Shown: positions 48,141-57,643 of the stretch, in pieces
How positions within the stretch are numbered: the stretch's first letter is position 1
Layout: each line of letters opens with the position of its first letter
Notes under the pieces: model-generated
Database searches by the model: none
Told to the model about the DNA's origin: nothing
Seen by the model: the letters and a program-made list of their open reading frames with translations, nothing else
Position numbers and translations under genes: made by a program
Source of the DNA: Flavobacterium cellulosilyticum
Lineage (GTDB): Bacteria; Bacteroidota; Bacteroidia; Flavobacteriales; Flavobacteriaceae
Reading direction: 5' to 3'
Assembly (NCBI RefSeq): GCF_004349355.1
Contig: NZ_SMFK01000002.1
Location: 186,001-250,000 of the forward strand
DNA length: 64,000 nucleotides

Positions 48141-48414
48141 AAATCTTATTTTTTAGAATTGTTGATACTGTGTCCTGCAATCTTGCAGGACTTTCACTTT
48201 TTTTGAGGACAGGGTTTTCGATATGCTTAATGACCATATCGTTACCAGACTTTAAGGTATCGTACCCTACTTTGCAAATGACACCTGCGGTAAGCAGCAG
48301 ATACCCCACAAAAAAATAAAGCGTGTATTGGTGCTGTTTTCGCAAGGGCAATGCCCGCCAACGTTCGTCCAGCTTGTCAAAGTGCCTGTCCATATTTTCC
48401 CTGATTTTTTTCAT
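48127..48414 (-). CDS. traL: Conjugative transfer protein TraL (DUF3989)
   Basis: The 95-residue protein has one membrane helix (YTLYFFVGYLLLTAGVICKV, about 29-48) after a charged N-terminus with LDERWRALPLRKQ. It matches DUF3989/TraL by size, layout and position between traK and traM. Confidence 0.85.
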   Translation of the reverse strand: MKKIRENMDRHFDKLDERWRALPLRKQHQYTLYFFVGYLLLTAGVICKVGYDTLKSGNDMVIKHIENPVLKKSESPARLQDTVSTILKNKIYERE

Positions 48415-48425
48415 ATCGTTAGCTT

Positions 48426-49049
48426 TTAACGTTCAATTACTTCTATATCCTTGTTTTCAATCACCTCAAATTTTTCAATATTGAAGCCCTGCGGGTTGTT
48501 GTCCGAACGGACAGAGTTTACGAGATAGCAGGAAGTAATCAGGTTACGTCTGGTTACGTTACTCGAACGGATAATGAACTGTTTGGCGTAGGTATGCACC
48601 GCATAAGGATAGGTGTCGAAATTGCATACGACACTATCGACCTCGATGCGTTGCTGAACATTACCAGAAATAATTCTGTTGTAATAGCCCTTTTCCGACA
48701 AGTCCTTGTAATAGTCAAAAGCACTTTTGTCGGCAAGGTTGAATGCCCTGCTCATATTACTTTCGATAGCATTCTTGTCGGGAGCAAGCGTAAAGAAAAG
48801 CTCGTGAAAACGCCTAACGTGTTCCCTTGCTTCCACGGGTCGGTTGATGCTTGCATCTTGCGATAAGGCAAGCATCAACGATTTTCCATTATCCAGCACA
48901 TAGATTTTTTGGCGTTGTTCGTCTGCAAAGCTGTACGATTTCCATATTGAAAATCCTACCACGCTTAGACAGAGTGTGGCAAATAAAATGGCATATAGCC
49001 GTATCTGCCTAAAACTGTTTTCGATATTTCTGAGTGTTTTAAATTCCAT
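48426..49049 (-). CDS. traK: Conjugative transfer protein TraK (VirB8-like)
   Basis: The 207-residue protein starts with FKTLRNIENSFRQIRLYAIL, has one membrane helix (about 16-34) and a periplasmic NTF2-like domain (LTLAPDKN-type loop, DSVVCNFDTYPYAVHTYAKQ). This layout corresponds to VirB8-like proteins. It lies 22 bases after traJ. Confidence 0.92.
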   Translation of the reverse strand: MEFKTLRNIENSFRQIRLYAILFATLCLSVVGFSIWKSYSFADEQRQKIYVLDNGKSLMLALSQDASINRPVEAREHVRRFHELFFTLAPDKNAIESNMSRAFNLADKSAFDYYKDLSEKGYYNRIISGNVQQRIEVDSVVCNFDTYPYAVHTYAKQFIIRSSNVTRRNLITSCYLVNSVRSDNNPQGFNIEKFEVIENKDIEVIER

Positions 49050-49071
49050 TTTTAAATGATCTGATTGTTTT

Positions 49072-50067
49072 TTATTTTCCCATTAACTTGCCACCGATAT
49101 TTCCAACTGTTGAACCTGCTCCAGCTCCAGCTATATTGCCTGATTTCATTGCCGTTTGGTTTACGTTACGGGTAAAGTTTCCTGCACCGCCTGCCTGAAT
49201 AATCCAGCCTGTTACCGTAGGGATAGTGAAGTAACCCACGATACCGATTATCATAAAAATGATGTACACAGTATTGGATGTATCGGGGATATAGTTCGGG
49301 TCGGCAAGCATTTCTATATCCTTTTCGATAATGAGGGATTGTATTTTGGCAAGCATACAACTGAACAAGTCTGCCACGGGCAACCACAGGTAAACACTGA
49401 TGTATCGTGTCAGCCATTGTGTGAGTGTAGCCTGAAAACCATCCCACACGCTTATCGCAAAAGCTATCGGCCCTAGTATGGACAGGACGATTAGAAAGAA
49501 CGTCCGTATGGTATCAATAACCAAAGCTGCTGCCTGAAATAGTACCTCTAATAGATTGCGAAACCAATTCTTTACAGTCTGTTCCATACTGTACATACCA
49601 CGTTCCATATACATTCCCGACATTGTTACCAAATCAGAGGGCGACCAGCCCAATTCTTCGAGCTTCTTGTCAAATTCTTCGTCAGAAGCGAGATAAGCCG
49701 TCTCGGGATTTCGCAACATCGCTTCCCTTTCCAACAGGTCTTTTTTAGCCTGTAAATCGTTGAGGTCAAGCACCTGATTTTCGAGGATTGTGTGTGTGCC
49801 TTGTACTACTGGACTTAACATGGCATTGATTGTTCCCAATACCATAGTTGGAAAAAACATAATGCAAATCCCCAAAGCAAACGGACGGAGCAAAGGATAC
49901 ACATCAATGGGTTCAGCTCTGCTTAAAGCCTGCCATACTTTTATGGCGACATAGAACAAAGCTCCCAAACCTGCTACTCCTTTAGCCACTGCCGCCATAT
50001 CGGCGGACAGTGGAAGCATCTCATCATATAATGAGCGTAGGACTTCGTGAAGATTTTGAAATTCCAT
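49072..50067 (-). CDS. traJ: Conjugative transfer protein TraJ (VirB6-like)
   Basis: The 331-residue polytopic protein has about six membrane segments (for example LGALFYVAIKVWQAL, FALGICIMFFPTMVLGTI, TFFLIVLSILGPIAFAISVW, YIIFMIIGIVGYFTIPTV) and ends in a glycine-rich tail. It matches TraJ, the VirB6-like inner-membrane part of the conjugation machine. It starts two bases after the end of traI. Confidence 0.92.
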   Translation of the reverse strand: MEFQNLHEVLRSLYDEMLPLSADMAAVAKGVAGLGALFYVAIKVWQALSRAEPIDVYPLLRPFALGICIMFFPTMVLGTINAMLSPVVQGTHTILENQVLDLNDLQAKKDLLEREAMLRNPETAYLASDEEFDKKLEELGWSPSDLVTMSGMYMERGMYSMEQTVKNWFRNLLEVLFQAAALVIDTIRTFFLIVLSILGPIAFAISVWDGFQATLTQWLTRYISVYLWLPVADLFSCMLAKIQSLIIEKDIEMLADPNYIPDTSNTVYIIFMIIGIVGYFTIPTVTGWIIQAGGAGNFTRNVNQTAMKSGNIAGAGAGSTVGNIGGKLMGK

Positions 50068-50069
50068 AT

Positions 50070-50702
50070 CTACCAGTATTTTTGGTTAGGAGTTCCGTAG
50101 AGGTCAAGCACTCTTTTGGTATTGTTCTGTTTTTTTGCTCTCAAAAAGCTCACAGAGATATTCTTATTGGTGTAGTAGCGTACCAAACTGTGGTATTCTT
50201 TTACTTCTTTGTACACTCTATCAATAATATCCATACGCTCTTTGTCGTTCAGCGAAAGGCTTGATGAGCTTACAATCTGTTTGAGTTCTTTCAGCAGTTC
50301 GGTACTTTCATTCAATAGTGCCGAATAACCGTTGGCGATAGCGGCCAATTCTTGTGCAGAAAAATTTGGGTCGTTCATCATCTTACCGAAATTTTGTACA
50401 TACATTTCGGATACGTCACCAACAAGCAGTACGGTCTGCTGTACCTTACGGGCATCTTTTACGAGATTATTTACAGCTTGTAGCTTGTCGTAATACTCCT
50501 TGCCTTGTTTATACACCTTTTCCACTTCCTTGAAATTTTTAATTACATTCGATACCGTGGAGGAAGTCTGTATAATTTCATTCGCACTGTTAAGAATACC
50601 CGAAGCCAAATTTGTAGGGTCGGTTACTACCCATTGTGCTTTCGCTGACGGTACTACGGCGAGCATTAGTGCCGTACACACCAGATACATTACTTTTTTC
50701 AT
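50070..50702 (-). CDS. traI: Conjugative transfer protein TraI (DUF4141, VirB5-like)
   Basis: The 210-residue protein has a signal peptide (MKKVMYLVCTALMLAVVPSAKA) and a helical mature part (VVTDPTNLASGILNSANEII, FKEVEKVYKQGKEYYDKLQAV), matching DUF4141. Such proteins are compared with VirB5-type minor pilus components. It lies 27 bases after traG. Confidence 0.87.
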   Translation of the reverse strand: MKKVMYLVCTALMLAVVPSAKAQWVVTDPTNLASGILNSANEIIQTSSTVSNVIKNFKEVEKVYKQGKEYYDKLQAVNNLVKDARKVQQTVLLVGDVSEMYVQNFGKMMNDPNFSAQELAAIANGYSALLNESTELLKELKQIVSSSSLSLNDKERMDIIDRVYKEVKEYHSLVRYYTNKNISVSFLRAKKQNNTKRVLDLYGTPNQKYW

Positions 50703-50729
50703 TGTTCTTGAATTTTAAAATGTTAATGA

Positions 50730-53234
50730 CTATTGATTTGATTTGTCCCGCCTTTCCATTGCGATATGCTTAATGGCGAGTTCTACGTTGCCGTCCAATT
50801 CGGAAGCTAATTGCATCACTTCCAGTTTTTCGGTTTCTTCTGTGGTGTATGCGAGATATTCCTCCAAACTAACTTCGGTGGCATAAACTGCCGAATGCGT
50901 ACCACCTAAACCTATCCAAACCTCTTTGTAGAGTCGGCTTGGATCGTTGTTCATATTGATAGAAAGTACCTGCCCTTTTTCCTTATCCGTAAGCCCCAGC
51001 ATCGCCTGTATGTCATCGAATTTGTTCATATACTTGCGTTGGTCAAGCAAAATTTTGCAGTCAGAATTGTTTATGATACTTTCTTTGACAATGGGCGACT
51101 GAATAATATCATCCACCTCCTGCGTTACGACAATCGCTTCACCAAAAAATTTTCTGACGGTTTTAAACAAATATTTTATGTATTCCGCCATACCTTCTTT
51201 GGCAATGGCTTTCCACGCTTCCTCAATCAGTATGAGTTTACGGATACCTTTGAGCCTGCGCATTTTGTTGATGAAGACCTCCATAATGATGATGGTCACG
51301 ATGGGAAAAAGGATTTTGTGGTCTTTAATCGCATCAATTTCAAACACGATAAAGCGTTTGGAAAGCAGGTCTAACTGCTTATCGGAGTTCAACAGATAAT
51401 CATACTCACCACCTTTGTAATAGGGTTCCAATACATTAAGAAAATTGGCGATGTCAAAGTCTTTTTCACGAACTTGTTTTTCTTCCAATACCTTGCGGTA
51501 ATCTCCTTTTACATATTCATAAAAACCATTGAAGGAAGGAAATTCGCTGTGCTGTTTAATACGGTCGATGTAACCGCTTACGGCATTGGACAATGCCACT
51601 TCTTCCGAACGGGTTGGCGGTTCATCATCACGTTTCCAGAGTGTTAGTATCAAAGTCTTGACACTTTCACGCTTCTCAATGTCGAACACGCCATCATCGG
51701 TATAGAAAGGGTTAAAGGCAATCGGGTTGTCTTCTGTGTAAGTGAAGTAAACGCCGTCTTCGCCTTTAGTTTTTCCTTTGATGAGTTCGCATAAGCCCTG
51801 ATAACTATTACCTGTATCCACCAACAGCACGTGTGCACCCTGCTCGTAATACTGCCTAACCATATGGTTGGTAAAGAAAGATTTTCCCGAACCTGACGGA
51901 CCAAGTATAAACTTATTCCGGTTCGTGATAATCCCACGTTTCATCGGCAAATCTGATATATCCAGATGAATAGGCTTTCCAGTCAGCCGGTCAGCCATTT
52001 TGATACCAAACGGAGAGGGCGAATTGTGGTAATTCGTTTCTTCTGTGAAGAAACACAATGCAGGCTCTATAAAAGTGTAAAAACTTTCCTCACTCGGAAA
52101 ATCGCCTGCATTGCCCGGCATTCCTGCCCAGTACAAAGTGGCTACATCCGTAGTGTTGTGTCTGGGCTTACATTCCATTAGTGCCAACGCACTACCGCAA
52201 TCGTTCTTCAACTGTTTCAGTTCTGCAGGGTCTTCCGACCACGCCATAATGTTGAAGTGTGCCCTTATGGAAGAAAGACCGAACGAATGTGCTTCGTTCA
52301 GGTATTTTTCTATCCACTCTTTGTTGATTTGGTTTGCCCTGCTATACCTTGCCAAAGAGTGCATATTCCTTGCGGACTTCTCAAACTTTTGGAGATTGGA
52401 TTCACTGTTATCCAAGAATAAATATTGATTGTAAATATGATTACAGCTTAACAGTAATCCAACAGGTGCAGCGAACGATAAACGGCAGTCGCTCCGGTCG
52501 GTAGATAGTTTTTCAAAACGGGTATCAGCCGAAACGGTTCCCGGCAGGTCGTCCGTATCGGACAAGGTGTGCAGGCTCAACCTTTTGTTCCCGATACGAA
52601 CTTCTTCCGCTGAGAGTGCGATGTCCTGCATTGGTGCTCCAGCTTCTTTTGATAGTGTAAGGTATTGTTCCAGCAATCCCTGCTTTTCATCCGTACCAAT
52701 AATGTCTTCTTCGGTCAAACGCCGCAGGCTTACAAAACTACTATCGTTCACGATACGCTCAAACTGTGCAACGGCTTCCATAAAGCGATGTATCGTTTCC
52801 TTGTCCCTGATTTCCTTTGGTATCAGCGTACCTTTGCAAAGCGAACTAAAGTTGCTTTGCGTCCGCATTCTTTCCTTAGTGGTCTTGGTCAGGAACAGGT
52901 AACAATAATGGTTTAGGAACGGTCGCTCATTAAAATGGCGTTGGTAGGATTTAGCCAAAAAACTTTGGTCTTCCTTTGCCAAATCGGGAGTGTAGTTTTC
53001 TTTGATGTACCAATCCTGTTTGTGAATGACCGTAAAATCTGGTAAAGTCTTGATAGCCTTGTGCCAGGCGGAATGAATGGCTTCATATTCCGCAGAAGCT
53101 ACCGTGAACAGTTCTGGCAAACGCACCTCGAAACAGGCGGTAATGTCTGCATCTTTGGAAAGAATGCAGTTGTTTTCTACTGCCAACAAAGGAAATTTGT
53201 TTTCCAGTGTTGTTGTCTTTGATACGTTTCTCAT
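50730..53234 (-). CDS. traG: Conjugative transfer ATPase TraG (VirB4-like)
   Basis: The 834-residue protein is the VirB4-type ATPase that powers pilus assembly and transfer. Walker A is GPSGSGKSFFTNHMV at about residue 446, Walker B is KLILIEEAWKAIA at about 668. The N-terminal half has the TraG family region (SKDADITACFEVRLPELFT, RPFLNHYCYLFLT). It overlaps traF by four bases. Length is normal for Bacteroidetes ICEs. Confidence 0.95.
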   Translation of the reverse strand: MRNVSKTTTLENKFPLLAVENNCILSKDADITACFEVRLPELFTVASAEYEAIHSAWHKAIKTLPDFTVIHKQDWYIKENYTPDLAKEDQSFLAKSYQRHFNERPFLNHYCYLFLTKTTKERMRTQSNFSSLCKGTLIPKEIRDKETIHRFMEAVAQFERIVNDSSFVSLRRLTEEDIIGTDEKQGLLEQYLTLSKEAGAPMQDIALSAEEVRIGNKRLSLHTLSDTDDLPGTVSADTRFEKLSTDRSDCRLSFAAPVGLLLSCNHIYNQYLFLDNSESNLQKFEKSARNMHSLARYSRANQINKEWIEKYLNEAHSFGLSSIRAHFNIMAWSEDPAELKQLKNDCGSALALMECKPRHNTTDVATLYWAGMPGNAGDFPSEESFYTFIEPALCFFTEETNYHNSPSPFGIKMADRLTGKPIHLDISDLPMKRGIITNRNKFILGPSGSGKSFFTNHMVRQYYEQGAHVLLVDTGNSYQGLCELIKGKTKGEDGVYFTYTEDNPIAFNPFYTDDGVFDIEKRESVKTLILTLWKRDDEPPTRSEEVALSNAVSGYIDRIKQHSEFPSFNGFYEYVKGDYRKVLEEKQVREKDFDIANFLNVLEPYYKGGEYDYLLNSDKQLDLLSKRFIVFEIDAIKDHKILFPIVTIIIMEVFINKMRRLKGIRKLILIEEAWKAIAKEGMAEYIKYLFKTVRKFFGEAIVVTQEVDDIIQSPIVKESIINNSDCKILLDQRKYMNKFDDIQAMLGLTDKEKGQVLSINMNNDPSRLYKEVWIGLGGTHSAVYATEVSLEEYLAYTTEETEKLEVMQLASELDGNVELAIKHIAMERRDKSNQ

Positions 53235-53560
53235 AGGGCATTCGATTTAGGAGTGAATTTTAAATAGCGATGTACAGGCTTGCGGCAGATGATGTATCGG
53301 GGATGTCTTTTTCCTGCTCCGATTTTCATTAGTCCGTGTTCGCCGTACTTCCTGTTCAGTGAAAAGGTCTGCCATACAATCAGCGAAGCACCGCCTGCTC
53401 CGAGGAACAGGCAGATATAAGAGTTTACACCTGCCATATACAGTATCATCACGAGGATTAGCGTACCGAGCAGTCCGCCTGCGAATATGAACAGGTATTG
53501 TGCTTTCAGCCCCTTAAATTCCACCGTTCTCCCTATGCCTTTGTTGATATTGTAGTTCAT
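53231..53560 (-). CDS. traF: Conjugative transfer protein TraF (DUF4133, VirB3-like)
   Basis: The 109-residue protein starts with MNYNINKGIGRTVEFKGLKA and has two membrane helices (LFIFAGGLLGTLILVMILYM and YICLFLGAGGASLIVWQTF), the DUF4133 layout. I choose the ATG at 53560 instead of the longer frame, which would run into traE. It is 11 bases after traE and overlaps traG. Confidence 0.92.
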   Translation of the reverse strand: MNYNINKGIGRTVEFKGLKAQYLFIFAGGLLGTLILVMILYMAGVNSYICLFLGAGGASLIVWQTFSLNRKYGEHGLMKIGAGKRHPRYIICRKPVHRYLKFTPKSNAL

Positions 53561-53571
53561 AAGGCAAAAAA

Positions 53572-53877
53572 TTAAAGGAAGAATGAACGCAGAACAGTCG
53601 CAGCAACGATCAAGAAGATACACGCACCAAACCACGATGCCGCCGTCTTGCTTGTGTCGGGGTCGCCCGAACTGAATTTGTTGTACACCTTAACGCCTCC
53701 GATTAAGCCCACAACCGCACCGATGGCGTAGATTAATTGGGTTGCGGGTTCGAAATAGGACGTTACCATTTGGGTAGCCTCGTTGATGCCAGCTGTACCG
53801 TTTCCCTGTGCGAAGGCACCAATTCCTGACAGCATAGCCACGGCTACTGGCAAAATTTTTTTTCTTTGTTTTTTCAT
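53572..53877 (-). CDS. traE: Conjugative transfer protein TraE (DUF4134, pilin-like)
   Basis: The 101-residue protein has a signal-like segment (ILPVAVAMLSGIGAFAQ) and two membrane helices (LIYAIGAVVGLIGGVKVY and WFGACIFLIVAATVLRSF), matching DUF4134/TraE, a VirB2-like pilin candidate. It is now the first gene of the tra operon at this side, because cargo block 2 separates it from traD. Confidence 0.92.
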   Translation of the reverse strand: MKKQRKKILPVAVAMLSGIGAFAQGNGTAGINEATQMVTSYFEPATQLIYAIGAVVGLIGGVKVYNKFSSGDPDTSKTAASWFGACIFLIVAATVLRSFFL

Positions 53878-53966
53878 AATTGAAACACATTATTTTGTTA
53901 CTCTTTTTCCGCACTTTGCGGACTTTCGGGACAAAGGTGTTTCAGAAATAAAGGCGTTATAACAAA

Positions 53967-54001
53967 GTGGCAGTCAAAGGAATTGTTTGGCTGTTGATGG
54001 C
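53967..54001. promoter_or_regulatory. Recurrent GGCA...TTTGGC motif, copy 2
   Basis: GTGGCAGTCAAAGG, then TTGTTTGGC, lies about 90-120 bases before the traE start and before the cargo operon. It is nearly identical to the reverse complement of the copy at 63787. Confidence 0.45.
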
Positions 54002-54094
54002 TTATTATGTGTTAAAATGTAGTATATTAGCCAATCTTAAAAAAAAACGAAATACTTATTTAACAACTTCTGACAAAAATATTTTAAAGGATAT

Positions 54095-55327
54095 ATGGCT
54101 GGAACAAAAACAATACAAGAACAACACACAGCTGGACCACAAGCAATAGGATTTGACTATCAATTCTATTACTTTATGCTTTTAGCACTTGATCTTAAAT
54201 TTGGTCAAAAAATTGGATTTGAAGTTAAGGATGATGTACATATTGACAAAGAAGATGGAACAACAGTATTATATCAAGCAAAACATACAATCATAAAAAA
54301 TTCAAAAGGTAATCCTCAGAATTTAACGGATTTGGATACTGATTTATGGAAAACTTTATCTAATTGGGTTGATTTTATTAATGCAGATAAAAGTTCCGAT
54401 TTTCTTAAAAAACATACATTCATTTTAGTCACAAATAAGAGTGAAAATAACAATGATTTTATAACTACGCTTAATACATTCAAAGCAGATAATGATTCTG
54501 ATAAAGTGAAATTGAAAATAGCTGAGTTAGGAAACAAAACTCAAGACGAAACGTTGAAGAAATACTTTAAAAATGTTTCCAAATTAAGTAAAAGTAAACT
54601 TGAACTATTTTTAAAGAATTTGACGATAGAAACCGGTGAAGACGGAATTATCGATAAGATTAAAAAAAGAATATTTGAAAAATATTATCAAGAAAACTTA
54701 GTTGAGCCAATATTTGAAAGGTTATCAGCAAATTTGAATTTATCAAAGTATTTAGAAATAAAAGCTGGTCAAAGATTTGAAATTTCAGGTGAAGATTTTG
54801 GAAAAAAATTCGGAAAATGTTTCAAGGTAACAACCGATATTAAACCCCTACCCAAAAGAGAATTTCCTGTTTTATTACCTGATGATTTAGAAAGTCAGAT
54901 TTTCATAAAGCAATTACTTGACATAGGCGAAGTACAAACAGGTTCTAATGATATTAGGAATTACACTACCCAAATGCTGAAATTTTTAAATCATTTTACT
55001 TATTGGTCTGAGGAAGAAAATTTCATTTTACTTACAGACATAGAAGAATTCAAAAATAACAGTATCCTAATATGGATAAATGAATTTAAAGCAAAATATA
55101 GACAAATTGAGCGTCAAATAAATAATGGTTATGCCATTGTGGATTTAGAAGATGATATTAAAAACTTAGGCGTTGATTTAGTTGAATATATCAGAAGACA
55201 AAACTTGTCAATACCTGGATATTCAGATTTGGGTATTGAATTTAGCAATGGACATTACTACGCTCTATCAGACAAACTTGAAATTGGATGGCATTTTGAT
55301 TGGGGCAATAAATACAAAAAGGAATGA
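54095..55327 (+). CDS. ABC-3C system effector-like protein with nuclease-type N-terminus
   Basis: The 410-residue protein has an N-terminal PD-(D/E)xK-like region: GPQAIGFDYQFYYFMLLAL, then E43, DD46-47 and QAK61-63 (in FEVKDDVHI and LYQAKHT), the ExxDD...QxK pattern of Cap4/DUF4297-type nucleases. The C-terminal part (about 270-410) matches the idea of an ABC-3C-specific effector tail, with HFTYWSEEENF and the C-terminal YALSDKLEIGWHFDWGNKY. It overlaps the next gene by four bases. It is the probable DNA-cutting effector. Exact ABC-3C subfamily cannot be told from sequence alone. Confidence 0.75.
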   Translation: MAGTKTIQEQHTAGPQAIGFDYQFYYFMLLALDLKFGQKIGFEVKDDVHIDKEDGTTVLYQAKHTIIKNSKGNPQNLTDLDTDLWKTLSNWVDFINADKSSDFLKKHTFILVTNKSENNNDFITTLNTFKADNDSDKVKLKIAELGNKTQDETLKKYFKNVSKLSKSKLELFLKNLTIETGEDGIIDKIKKRIFEKYYQENLVEPIFERLSANLNLSKYLEIKAGQRFEISGEDFGKKFGKCFKVTTDIKPLPKREFPVLLPDDLESQIFIKQLLDIGEVQTGSNDIRNYTTQMLKFLNHFTYWSEEENFILLTDIEEFKNNSILIWINEFKAKYRQIERQINNGYAIVDLEDDIKNLGVDLVEYIRRQNLSIPGYSDLGIEFSNGHYYALSDKLEIGWHFDWGNKYKKE

Positions 55328-55770
55328 AAGAAATCTACTATGTATATAATAACGAGGCAATTGCAAGTTGCATATTTTTATCAATATTGAATAATATCGA
55401 AGGATTAGATATTGCTCGTTCTTGTTTGGTTTTGCCATTCTTATTGGATGATAGAACAGTTAGTTATTTGTCCAAAAATAAAGATATGGAATTAGAGGAT
55501 ATGATAAAAGAGCAATCACGTTTGTTTGCATCGTTTAATAAGAGGTATTTAACACTATTACCAGTTACAATCAATTCTTTGACAATATTAAATGCTAGCA
55601 ATCAAATAAGTATAGGAAATGAAATAGTAGCGACTACACAATTATATTCAAAAGATGAAAATTTAGGCGAAAGATTTACTAAAATAGAGGGAATAATTCC
55701 AGAGTTTTTATCAATGATAGAAAAATATTCTACCATTCAACTATACAAAATCTTAAAAGTACAATTATGA
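55324..55770 (+). CDS. ABC-3C middle component
   Basis: The 148-residue protein fits the middle component of ABC-three-component systems. It starts with an ASCIFLSILNNIEGLDIA stretch, then LPFLLDDRTVSYLS, the typical helix-loop-strand start of this family, and ends in helical IPEFLSMIEKYSTIQLYKIL. It overlaps both the effector and the ATPase gene by four bases, so the three are translationally coupled. The role is presumably to link effector and ATPase. Confidence 0.72.
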   Translation: MKEIYYVYNNEAIASCIFLSILNNIEGLDIARSCLVLPFLLDDRTVSYLSKNKDMELEDMIKEQSRLFASFNKRYLTLLPVTINSLTILNASNQISIGNEIVATTQLYSKDENLGERFTKIEGIIPEFLSMIEKYSTIQLYKILKVQL

Positions 55771-57641
55771 AATTTATACTTCACGAAATAAAGCTTTGGT
55801 TTAAGGACGAAAATACTGAACCTAAAAGCTATCAATTTTTACCCGATAAAGTGAATGTCATTACAGGGGATGCAACCACTGGAAAATCAAGTTTCTGGAG
55901 TATAATTGACTATTGCTTATTGTCAGGAGACGTAAATGTAGCAAATACAATCAATGATAAAGTACTATGGTTTGGAATACATTTTACAATAGGAGAAAAA
56001 GAAATATCTATAGTTCGCAAAACTCCAAGTAATGGAGCGGTTTCATCAGAAGTATTTTTTAATTGGAGTGTATTTCCAAATAGCCCTGTAAAAAACAAAG
56101 AAATTGCAGAAATTAAATCAATTTTAGATGAAGAATTTGGAATTACCGATACATTAAGATTCCCTTATGGAAAAGAAATGGAAAAAACATCATTCAACAT
56201 TTCATTTAGGCATTTTTTATTATTCAACTCGATTACAGAAGATATTATTGGTACTTCAAAAACATATTTTGACACTACATTTTATGGTAAAGAAGAATAT
56301 GACAAAGCCTTAAGACATATTTTTGATTTGGTGATTGGAGTAAATGATATGAAAAATATCAAAGCCAACGAAAGGCTTCAAGAAATTGATAATGATTTAA
56401 AGAAAATTCAAAATCAAGAAAGAAATAATCAAAATAACACAAAGAATTTTGAAAAAGAAGTATTTAACCTAATTGAAAAATGTAAAATACAAAAATTCAT
56501 TGAATATTCTGATTCTTTCGATAATGTAGATGATGCAATCTTGACTATTAAAGATATTATTGCCAACACAAAGAAGGTTGCAGAAAACTCAAAATTATTT
56601 TCGGAAATTAATGTTTTGTACAAAAACAAAAACGGACTACAAGCACAGCTTAATTCCATAAGTCAATATCAAAGAGAATATGATCTATATAAGAAGAACT
56701 TGAATAAATCTGCTGACAGCTTACAACCTATAGAATTTTTAAGTCAAAAATTATCAGACCAATTAGTAGATTCATACGAAGCAAAACTTTTTATAGAGTC
56801 ATTAGACTCTTCTTTGAAAAATATTAAAGATAATCTTTCAAAGAAAATTACCGAACCCTTGAAGGTTACAGGTGATGTGAAGGAGTTACGAACGCAAATT
56901 CAGGAAATTGACAAACGAATAACTCAACTTAACGATATTAAGAAAAATCATCAATCAGAAGGACAGAAATTCATTGAACTGGGAAAAATAGAAATTATAT
57001 TCGAACAAATATTTAAAGGTAAAATAAATAAGCCTATTGATACAATAAAATTGAATAGTTTGAATGAAGAAAAAGCTCGTTTAGAAAAAGTTCCAATAGA
57101 CAATAATCAGATAAAGTACTTGATGAAAACTCAGTTAGACGAGAGTATTCAAAGAAACTACAATCAATTAAACTCACTACCTACCTATAAAAATTACACA
57201 ACGAGATTTGATGAGAATGAAATGATTTTGAAACTGTATCCACCTATAGATCAATTTCAATTTCCTTTAGATAACGTTGGAAGCAAATCTAATTATATGT
57301 TTATGCACTTATGTGTTTATTTAGGATTACACGAACACATAATAAATATAGAGCAAGTACACGTGCCTCAATTTTTATTTATTGACCAACCAAGTATCCC
57401 TTATTACACTGGAGACAATAAAAAAGGAAATGATGATAAAACAAAACTTATTGATGCGTTTACCTTGTTAAATTCATTTATTGATTATCTAACAACTCAA
57501 AAAAATACACATTTTCAAATTTTTATGGTTGAACACGCACCTAAAGAGTATTGGATCGACAACAATTTATCACATTTTCATACTGTAGATGAATTTATAG
57601 ATGGTAAAGGATTAATTCCAAAAGAAATATACAACAACTAA
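55767..57641 (+). CDS. DUF3732 SMC-like ATPase of the ABC-3C system
   Basis: The 624-residue protein is a DUF3732/ABC-type ATPase: Walker A VITGDATTGKSSFWSIIDYC (residues about 31-50), a long central coiled coil (about 195-440) and a C-terminal part with a Walker B-like FLFIDQPSIPYYTG (about 530-545). The central coil resembles SMC/RecN-type sensors. In ABC-3C systems this is the sensor or switch that controls the nuclease-like effector. The Walker B has Asp-Gln rather than Asp-Glu, as is common in DUF3732. Confidence 0.82.
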   Translation: MKFILHEIKLWFKDENTEPKSYQFLPDKVNVITGDATTGKSSFWSIIDYCLLSGDVNVANTINDKVLWFGIHFTIGEKEISIVRKTPSNGAVSSEVFFNWSVFPNSPVKNKEIAEIKSILDEEFGITDTLRFPYGKEMEKTSFNISFRHFLLFNSITEDIIGTSKTYFDTTFYGKEEYDKALRHIFDLVIGVNDMKNIKANERLQEIDNDLKKIQNQERNNQNNTKNFEKEVFNLIEKCKIQKFIEYSDSFDNVDDAILTIKDIIANTKKVAENSKLFSEINVLYKNKNGLQAQLNSISQYQREYDLYKKNLNKSADSLQPIEFLSQKLSDQLVDSYEAKLFIESLDSSLKNIKDNLSKKITEPLKVTGDVKELRTQIQEIDKRITQLNDIKKNHQSEGQKFIELGKIEIIFEQIFKGKINKPIDTIKLNSLNEEKARLEKVPIDNNQIKYLMKTQLDESIQRNYNQLNSLPTYKNYTTRFDENEMILKLYPPIDQFQFPLDNVGSKSNYMFMHLCVYLGLHEHIINIEQVHVPQFLFIDQPSIPYYTGDNKKGNDDKTKLIDAFTLLNSFIDYLTTQKNTHFQIFMVEHAPKEYWIDNNLSHFHTVDEFIDGKGLIPKEIYNN

Positions 57642-57643
57642 AT

